Positions 58,589-64,000 of a DNA stretch of 64,000 bases are shown here, one piece after another. Location of the stretch: assembly GCF_002906855.1 (NCBI RefSeq), contig NZ_MINI01000028.1:1116001-1180000 (forward strand). Direction: 5' to 3'. The notes under the pieces are model-generated. The model saw only the letters and a list, made by a program, of their open reading frames with translations. It was not told the DNA's origin and searched no databases. The position numbers and the translations under genes were made by a program. Numbering within the stretch: position 1 is the stretch's first letter; each line of letters starts with the position of its first letter. The stretch is from Pseudomonas putida. GTDB lineage: Bacteria; Pseudomonadota; Gammaproteobacteria; Pseudomonadales; Pseudomonadaceae.

Positions 58589-59875
58589 ATGAACCCAAGC
58601 GGCGTGCAGCAGCAGGTGCAATCCCCCCCTTCGACTGGGCCGTTCGCCTGGTACCGTGACATCGACCAACAGCAACGGCGCACATTCTGGAGCTGCAAGA
58701 TCGGCTATGGCCTGGACGGCATGGACACGCAGATGCTCAGTTTCGTCATCCCGACGCTTATCATGCTGTGGGGCATCAGCACCGCAGAAGCCGGGCTGAT
58801 CCACACCAGCACGTTGATCGCCTCGGCCGTCGGTGGCTGGGTCGCCGGCATCCTCTCCGACCGCATTGGCCGCGTGCGCACCCTGCAGCTGACGGTGCTG
58901 TGGTTCGCTTTCTTCACCTTCCTCTGCGGTTTCGCCCAGAACTATGAGCAGCTGCTGATCGCCCGCACCTTGATGGGCTTCGGTTTCGGTGGCGAGTGGA
59001 CCGCTGGCGCCGTGCTGATCGGCGAGGTGATTCGGGCTCAGGATCGCGGCAAGGCAGTGGGCATGGTGCAGTCGGGCTGGGCCATTGGCTGGGGGCTGAC
59101 GGCGATCCTGTATGCGCTGCTGTTCTCCTGGCTGCCAGCGGAACAGGCCTGGCGCGCGCTGTTCCTGCTGGGCCTGGTGCCGGCGATCTTCGTGATCTTC
59201 GTCCGCCGCCTGGTCAAGGACCCGGAGGTGTATCGCCAGGCCAAGGCCGGGGAAACCGCCGAAGCGCCGTCGCATTTCTACGAAATCTTCGCCCCCGGCA
59301 TGCTCTGGACCACCATACGCGCCTCGCTGCTGACCACCGGCGCGCTGGGTGGCTACTACGCCATCACCTCGTGGTTGCCGACCTTCCTCAAGAACGAGCG
59401 CGGCCTGAGCGTGCTGGGCACCGGCGGCTATCTGGCCATGGTGATCGTCGGCTCCTACATCGGTTATGTGGTCAGCGCGTACCTGTCCGACCTGCTGGGG
59501 CGCAAGAAGAACTTCATCCTGTTCGCCGTGGGTTCGTTCATCATCGTGCTGCTGTATACGCAGATGCCAGTCAGCGACGGCGTGATGCTGTGGCTGGGCT
59601 TCCCGCTGGGCTTCTTCGCCTCGGGCATCTTCAGCGGCATGGGCGCGTTCCTGACCGAGCTGTTCCCGACCCGGGTGCGTGGCTCGGGGCAGGGCTTCTG
59701 CTACAACATCGGCAAGGTCATCGCAGCCTTGTTCCCGCTGCTGATCGGCCTGCTTGGCGAGAAGATCCCCCTGGGCCTGGGCATCGGCGTGTTCTCTGCA
59801 GTGTCCTATGGCGTGGTGATTGTGGCAGCGCTGAGCCTGCCGGAAACACGCGGCAAACAACTTCAGGCGCGCTAA
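58589..59875 (+). CDS. MFS transporter, probable 5-oxoproline uptake
   Basis: A 428-residue transporter with twelve membrane helices. The MFS signature is GGWVAGILSDRIGRVR, and RTLMGFGFGGEWTAGAVLIGE and LFPTRVRGSGQGFCYNIGK are typical of metabolite:H+ symporters. GAGG stands 5 bases before the ATG at 58589. It begins 9 bases before pxpA and is clearly cotranscribed, so 5-oxoproline (pyroglutamate) is the most probable substrate. Confidence 0.88.
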   Translation: MNPSGVQQQVQSPPSTGPFAWYRDIDQQQRRTFWSCKIGYGLDGMDTQMLSFVIPTLIMLWGISTAEAGLIHTSTLIASAVGGWVAGILSDRIGRVRTLQLTVLWFAFFTFLCGFAQNYEQLLIARTLMGFGFGGEWTAGAVLIGEVIRAQDRGKAVGMVQSGWAIGWGLTAILYALLFSWLPAEQAWRALFLLGLVPAIFVIFVRRLVKDPEVYRQAKAGETAEAPSHFYEIFAPGMLWTTIRASLLTTGALGGYYAITSWLPTFLKNERGLSVLGTGGYLAMVIVGSYIGYVVSAYLSDLLGRKKNFILFAVGSFIIVLLYTQMPVSDGVMLWLGFPLGFFASGIFSGMGAFLTELFPTRVRGSGQGFCYNIGKVIAALFPLLIGLLGEKIPLGLGIGVFSAVSYGVVIVAALSLPETRGKQLQAR

Positions 59876-59884
59876 GGTAGGCCT

Positions 59885-60664
59885 ATGACCATCGACACGG
59901 GAGCACGTCAGGTGAAACCCCTGCTACTCAATTGCGACATGGGTGAAAGTTACGGCAGCTGGCGCATGGGCCTGGATGCCGAGGTGATGCCCTACATCGA
60001 CTGCGCCAACATCGCCTGCGGCTACCACGCCGGCGACCCGAGCATCATGCGCCGCACCGTGGCCATGGCGCTGGAGCACGGTGTGACCATCGGCGCGCAC
60101 CCGGCCTATCCGGACCTGGTCGGCTTCGGCCGCCGCTCCATGGCCTGCAGCCCTGAAGAAATCCGCGACCTGCTGCATTACCAGATCGGTGCCCTGGATG
60201 GCATCTGCAAGGTGCTCGGCGGCCGCGTGGCCTATGTGAAGCCCCACGGCGCGCTGTACAACGACATGATGGCCGACCCGCTCAAGCTGCGCACCGTGCT
60301 GGAAGCCGTGGCGGCCTATGGCAGTGGCTTGCCGCTGATGCTCATGGCCACAGCTGACAACAGCGCGGCCCAGGCCCTGGGCGATGAAGTCGGCGTGCCG
60401 CTATGGTTCGAAGCCTTCGCCGACCGCGCCTACACCGCCAGCGGCCACCTGGTCTCGCGGCGTCTGCCGGGCGCGGTGCACCATGACTCGGCGCTGGTGG
60501 TCGAACAGGCCCTGCGCCTGGCCCGTGGTGAAACGCTGGTGGCGGATGATGGCAGCGCGCTGCAACTGGCCGCCAGCACCCTCTGCGTCCATGGCGACAA
60601 CGACAGCTCGGTAGCGGCCGTGCGGCAGATCCGCCACGCCCTCGATGCGCTGGAGGTGCGATGA
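59885..60664 (+). CDS. pxpA: 5-oxoprolinase subunit A
   Basis: A 259-residue LamB/YcsF-family protein: [17 protein letters not shown] at the N-terminus, [30 protein letters not shown] and [11 protein letters not shown] are the family landmarks, with His and Asp residues placed as in PxpA. PxpABC is the prokaryotic ATP-dependent 5-oxoprolinase that opens 5-oxoproline to glutamate. The gene follows the transporter by 9 bases and overlaps pxpB by 4. Confidence 0.94.
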   Translation: MTIDTGARQVKPLLLNCDMGESYGSWRMGLDAEVMPYIDCANIACGYHAGDPSIMRRTVAMALEHGVTIGAHPAYPDLVGFGRRSMACSPEEIRDLLHYQIGALDGICKVLGGRVAYVKPHGALYNDMMADPLKLRTVLEAVAAYGSGLPLMLMATADNSAAQALGDEVGVPLWFEAFADRAYTASGHLVSRRLPGAVHHDSALVVEQALRLARGETLVADDGSALQLAASTLCVHGDNDSSVAAVRQIRHALDALEVR

Positions 60665-61347
60665 AGCTGCGTATCGAAGTCGTGGCCATCGACAGCCTGA
60701 TGGTGCGCCTGTTCGACCGTATCGACGAAGCCAACATGCCCTGGATGCTCGCCGCCAGCCAGCGTCTGAGCGCGGCGTTCGGCGAGCACTTGGTAGATCT
60801 GGTGCCGTCCTACACCACGCTGATGGTGCAGTTCGATCTGCCACCGGGTGAGGCGCGGGCGCTGATCACCCAGGCGCTGGAGGGCTTGAAGCCGGACACC
60901 GGCAGCGCGGGGCGGCGCCATGAAATCCCGGTGTGGTACGACGCTAGCGTCGGCCCGGAACTGCCTGTGCTCGCAGCGCGCAGCGGGCTGAGCGAAGCGG
61001 AGGTGATCCACCTGCACAGCGAGCGCGAGTACCCGGTGTTTGCCCTGGGTTTCGCCCCCGGTTTCGGCTTCATGGGGCTGGTCGACGAACGCCTGGCCAG
61101 CCCGCGTCTGAGCACCCCGCGCAAGCGTGTGGCGGCCGGCAGCGTGGGTATCGCCGAACGCCAAACGGCGGCTTATCCCGCAGTGTCGCCGGGAGGCTGG
61201 AACCTGATCGGGCGCACCCCGGTACGCCTGTTCGACCGCGAACGTGAAGGCTACAGCCTGCTGCAGCCGGGCGACCGGGTGCGTTTCGTGGCGGTGTCGC
61301 GTGACGAATTCCTGGCCCTGGGCGGTGATGTGGAGGCGCAAGGATGA
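60661..61347 (+). CDS. pxpB: 5-oxoprolinase subunit B (KipI family)
   Basis: A 228-residue KipI-type protein. Landmarks are [36 protein letters not shown] and [27 protein letters not shown], cited in pieces. It overlaps pxpA and pxpC by ATGA. In Bacillus the same family inhibits KinA, but in this A-B-C arrangement it is the oxoprolinase subunit that binds ATP or phosphorylated substrate. Confidence 0.94.
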   Translation: MKLRIEVVAIDSLMVRLFDRIDEANMPWMLAASQRLSAAFGEHLVDLVPSYTTLMVQFDLPPGEARALITQALEGLKPDTGSAGRRHEIPVWYDASVGPELPVLAARSGLSEAEVIHLHSEREYPVFALGFAPGFGFMGLVDERLASPRLSTPRKRVAAGSVGIAERQTAAYPAVSPGGWNLIGRTPVRLFDREREGYSLLQPGDRVRFVAVSRDEFLALGGDVEAQG

Positions 61348-62261
61348 AGCAGTTGAAGATCGAGGCCAGTACTGCCCTGTGCCAGTTGCAGGATGCCGGG
61401 CGCTTTGGCGTGCGGCACTTGGGCGTGACCCAGGGTGGGGCGCTGGATTGGGTGGCAATGCACTGGGCCAACTGGCTGCTGGGTAACCCGCTGGCAGCGC
61501 CGGTGGTCGAAGTTGCGCTGGGTGGTTTTGCGCTGGTGGCCGAGCAGGATTGCGTGCTGGCGCTGGCCGGGGCTGACCTGGAGGCACAGGTGGATGATCA
61601 GCCACTGCTACCGTGGCGCAGCTTCGTTCTGGCTAAAGGGCAACGCTTGGCCCTGAAGCAGCCAAAGCAAGGTGTGCGGGCGTATCTGGCAGCTCCGGGC
61701 GGGTTTGTCGGTGAGGATGTGCTGGGCAGCTGTGCCACGGTCGTGCGCGAGGAGCTGGGGGGGATTGATGGGCGAGGGTCAGCGCTGGGGAAAGGGCAGG
61801 TTCTCACTTTTGCCGGTGGTTCGCCGGCCTTGCGCGAAGTACCGGCGGCCATGCGCCCGAGCTATGTGGCCAAGCCTGTGCTCGACCTGGTGATGGGCGC
61901 GCAGATCGGTGATTTCAGCGGGACCAGTCTGTTTGAAGCGTTCAACCGTGACTGGACGCTGGACAGCCGCGCCGACCGCATGGGCATTCGCTTATTGGGG
62001 CCAGAGCTGGTCTACCAGGGGGCGCCAATGATTTCCGAAGGGATCCCGCTGGGGGCGGTGCAGGTGCCACCAGACGGGCAACCGATCGTGCTGCTCAATG
62101 ATCGGCAGACCATTGGCGGGTATCCGCGACTGGGAGCAGTGACGCCGTTGGCGTTGGCGCAGCTGGCGCAGTGCATGCCGGGGGCGGTGGTACGGTTCAG
62201 GGCGGTGGTGCAGGACCAGGCTTGGCGCGAGCAGCAGGTTTATCTGGGCCGTTGGTTGTAA
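61344..62261 (+). CDS. pxpC: 5-oxoprolinase subunit C (KipA family)
   Basis: A 305-residue KipA-type protein with the N-terminal LQDAGRFGVRHLGVTQGGALD, central RAYLAAPGGF and C-terminal SEGIPLGAVQVPPDGQPIVLLNDRQTIGGYP, all family landmarks. It forms the complex with PxpB. It is the last gene of the operon and is followed directly by an REP pair that probably protects or ends the transcript. Confidence 0.94.
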   Translation: MKQLKIEASTALCQLQDAGRFGVRHLGVTQGGALDWVAMHWANWLLGNPLAAPVVEVALGGFALVAEQDCVLALAGADLEAQVDDQPLLPWRSFVLAKGQRLALKQPKQGVRAYLAAPGGFVGEDVLGSCATVVREELGGIDGRGSALGKGQVLTFAGGSPALREVPAAMRPSYVAKPVLDLVMGAQIGDFSGTSLFEAFNRDWTLDSRADRMGIRLLGPELVYQGAPMISEGIPLGAVQVPPDGQPIVLLNDRQTIGGYPRLGAVTPLALAQLAQCMPGAVVRFRAVVQDQAWREQQVYLGRWL

Positions 62262-62262
62262 G

Positions 62263-62371
62263 GCCACGGGCCCTTTCGCGGGACAAGCCCGCTCCTACAG
62301 AAATTGCGCAATGTCAGGAATTGCGCGGTTTCTGTAGGAGCGGGCTTGTCCCGCGAAAGGGCCGGCACAGG
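62263..62371. repeat. REP pair
   Basis: GGCCCTTTCGCGGGACAAGC and CCCGCTCCTACAG face CTGTAGGAGCGGGCTTG and TCCCGCGAAAGGGCCGGC. The spacer itself contains a smaller inverted pair (TTGCGCAA region). It starts 2 bases after the pxpC stop and ends 5 bases before the stop of the convergent VWA gene. Confidence 0.88.
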
Positions 62372-62376
62372 AGAAA

Positions 62377-63555
62377 TCACTTGGACAGGTAACGCATCCC
62401 TTCTTCCAGCCCTTGCAAGGTCAGCGGATACATCTTGTCCTCGATCAGATCCCGCACCAAATGGGTCGAAGCCGTGTAGTCCCAGGCCTGCTTGGGATAC
62501 GGGTTGATCCAGATGATCTTCCTGAATTTCTCCTTGAAACGCTGCATCCACACATACCCGGCCTCTTCGTTCCAGTGCTCGACGCTACCCCCCGGCTGGG
62601 TGATCTCGTACGGCGCCATGGCTGCATCGCCGACGAACACCACCTTGTAGTCGTCGCCGTACTTATGCAGCAGGTCGAAGGTGGAGAAGCGCTCCGAGGT
62701 GCGGCGCAGGTTGTTCTTCCACACCGATTCGTACACGAAGTTGTGGAAGTAGTAGTACTCCAGGTGCTTGAACTCGGTCTTGCAGGCCGAGAACAGCTCT
62801 TCGCAGACCTTGACGTGGGCGTCCATCGAACCGCCGATGTCGAACAGCAACAGCAGTTTCACCGTGTTGCGCCGTTCCGGGCGCATCTGGATGTTCAGCA
62901 GGCCGGCGTCACGCGCGGTGTGGTCGATGGTGCCGTCGATGTCGAGTTCTTCGGCAGCGCCTTCGCGGGCGAACTTGCGCAGCCGGCGCAGAGCCAGCTT
63001 GATGTTGCGCGTGCCCAGTTCGACCTGGTCGTCGAGGTTCTTGTATTCGCGCTGGTCCCAGACTTTTACCGCCTTGCCCTGGCGCTTGCCGGCCTCGCCG
63101 ACGCGGATGCCTTCAGGGTTGAAGCCGCCCGAGCCGAACGGGCTGGTGCCGCCGGTGCCGATCCACTTGTTGCCACCGGCGTGGCGTTCCTTCTGCTCTT
63201 CGAGGCGCTTCTTGAATTCCTCGATGAGTTTGTCCAGGCCGCCCAGCGACTGGATCTGCGCGCGTTCCTCGTCGGTGAGCGAACGTTCGAATTCCTTGCG
63301 CAGCCATTCATCGGGGATCAGCGCCTCGATGTGCCGGTCGAGGTTTTCCAGGCCCTTGAAGTAGGCGGCGAAGGCGCGGTCGAACTTGTCGAAGTGGCGC
63401 TCGTCCTTCACCAGGATGGCGCGGGCGAGGTAGTAGAAGGCGTCCATGTCGGCGAACACCACGCCTTTTTGCAGGGCGTGGTGCAGGTCGAGCAGCTCGC
63501 GCACCGAAACCGGCACCTTGGCCGCGCGCATTTCATTGAACAGGTTGAGCAGCAT
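62377..63555 (-). CDS. CoxE-type VWA domain protein
   Basis: A 392-residue protein of the CoxE/VWA family. The metal-ion-dependent adhesion site is seen in LLLFDIGGSMDAH (DxGxS, about residue 238), with the later threonine/aspartate contacts in FVGDAAMAPYE. The N-terminal half is helical and charged, with a Gly-rich linker (GGNKWIGTGGTSPFGSGGFNP). It lies 13 bases after the MoxR-type ATPase gene. MoxR/VWA pairs act as chaperone-like machines in maturation of target proteins; the client is unknown here. Confidence 0.9.
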   Translation of the reverse strand: MLLNLFNEMRAAKVPVSVRELLDLHHALQKGVVFADMDAFYYLARAILVKDERHFDKFDRAFAAYFKGLENLDRHIEALIPDEWLRKEFERSLTDEERAQIQSLGGLDKLIEEFKKRLEEQKERHAGGNKWIGTGGTSPFGSGGFNPEGIRVGEAGKRQGKAVKVWDQREYKNLDDQVELGTRNIKLALRRLRKFAREGAAEELDIDGTIDHTARDAGLLNIQMRPERRNTVKLLLLFDIGGSMDAHVKVCEELFSACKTEFKHLEYYYFHNFVYESVWKNNLRRTSERFSTFDLLHKYGDDYKVVFVGDAAMAPYEITQPGGSVEHWNEEAGYVWMQRFKEKFRKIIWINPYPKQAWDYTASTHLVRDLIEDKMYPLTLQGLEEGMRYLSK

Positions 63556-63568
63556 GGCCCGGCTCCTG

Positions 63569-64000
63569 TCAGCGGTTGCCGCGCCGGCTCATGAAGGCCA
63601 GGCGCTCGAGCAGTTGCACGTCCTGCTCGTTCTTCACCAGGGCACCTGCCAGCGGCGGGATGGCTTTGGTCGGGTCGCGTTCGCGCAGCACGGCTTCGCC
63701 GATGTTGTCGGCCATCAGCAGCTTGAGCCAGTCGACCAGCTCGGAGGTGGATGGCTTTTTCTTCAGGCCCGGTACCTTGCGCACGTCGAAGAACACGTCC
63801 AGCGCCTCGCTGACCAGCGACTGGCTGATGTTCGGGTAGTGCACGTCGACGATCTGCTGCAGGGTGCCGCGGTCGGGGAAGGCGATGTAGTGGAAGAAGC
63901 AGCGGCGCAGGAAGGCGTCGGGCAGCTCTTTTTCGTTGTTGGAGGTGATGATGATGATCGGGCGCTGCTTGGCCTTGATGGTCTCGTCGATTTCGTAGAC
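63569..64000 (-). CDS. MoxR-family AAA+ ATPase, N-terminal part outside window
   Basis: Only the C-terminal 143 residues are present; the frame is open through base 64000. Visible AAA+ parts are sensor 1 (PIIIITSNNEKELPDAF), the arginine-finger region FLRRCFFHYIAFP and the sensor 2/lid helices (TSELVDWLKLLM). The protein ends LLERLAFMSRRGNR. Walker A and B lie in the missing part. It precedes the CoxE-type gene in a MoxR-VWA operon. Confidence 0.88.
   Translation of the reverse strand, partial: VYEIDETIKAKQRPIIIITSNNEKELPDAFLRRCFFHYIAFPDRGTLQQIVDVHYPNISQSLVSEALDVFFDVRKVPGLKKKPSTSELVDWLKLLMADNIGEAVLRERDPTKAIPPLAGALVKNEQDVQLLERLAFMSRRGNR

Noticed and set aside
57548..59860. A 770-codon minus-strand frame that would fuse a long N-terminal extension to the LysR protein.
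   Set aside because: The LysR N-terminus is at 58459; the upstream part is antisense to the MFS gene and has no protein-like character.

Overview
The window is a piece of a Pseudomonas chromosome, most probably of the P. putida group. The reasons are a xenobiotic reductase that matches the P. putida XenA protein as I remember it almost residue for residue, a trans-4-hydroxy-L-proline cluster in the gene order known from P. putida, high G+C coding sequence, and many copies of the P. putida-type REP hairpin (a stem containing CCGGCC, TTCGCGGG and CCCGCTCC). No database search was possible, so species assignment is by recognition only.

Layout. (1) 1-8159 is the right end of a lambda-like (siphovirus) prophage: tail genes in the order M-L-K-I-J, then an endolysin and an Rz/Rz1 spanin pair, then one oppositely oriented cargo gene (7041-7889) with a membrane anchor. 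It ends at a 3' fragment of tRNA-Ser(CGA), the attachment-site duplicate; the intact tRNA and integrase should lie left of the window. (2) 8160-12690 holds a large secreted protein of unknown function, a small lipoprotein and a malate:quinone oxidoreductase with a signal-peptide-like N-terminus. (3) 12688-16440 is a compact overlapping operon (2-oxoglutarate/Fe dioxygenase, GNAT acetyltransferase, AzlC-AzlD exporter, cupin-like protein) with a divergent LysR regulator; it looks like a pathway that hydroxylates and exports an amino acid. (4) 16441-21846 has a regulator remnant, the arsR-like/xenA pair around a perfect palindrome, and a DmpA-type peptidase, permease and LuxR group.

(5) 21869-29577 is the hydroxyproline catabolic cluster: permease, 2-epimerase, D-hydroxyproline dehydrogenase, pyrroline-hydroxycarboxylate deaminase, alpha-ketoglutarate semialdehyde dehydrogenase and a PAS-AraC regulator, together turning hydroxyproline into 2-oxoglutarate. 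(6) 29565-35743 is a LysR-controlled molybdoenzyme island: moaB, moaA, a bestrophin-like channel and an FdhF/YdeP-type oxidoreductase. An identical 14-bp box precedes moaB and the oxidoreductase. (7) 35800-45603 is mixed: an Lrp/transsulfuration-enzyme pair, EptA-type phosphoethanolamine transferase, RNase D, YcgL, YcgN, a nitroreductase, a peptidase-like protein that has lost its zinc ligands, and small proteins.

(8) 46066-52146 is a GntR-controlled operon (FAD amine oxidoreductase, MFS transporter, DapA-family lyase, aldehyde dehydrogenase) that repeats the chemistry of the hydroxyproline cluster for an unknown substrate. (9) 52234-57543 carries housekeeping and conserved genes (SpoU methyltransferase, YajD HNH protein, oligopeptidase B, class II glutamine amidotransferase). 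(10) 57548-62261 is a LysR/MFS/pxpABC unit for 5-oxoproline uptake and hydrolysis. (11) 62377-64000 is a CoxE-type VWA protein with the 3' part of a MoxR AAA+ ATPase, cut by the window edge. At least nine REP-type elements lie between host genes and none in the prophage part.
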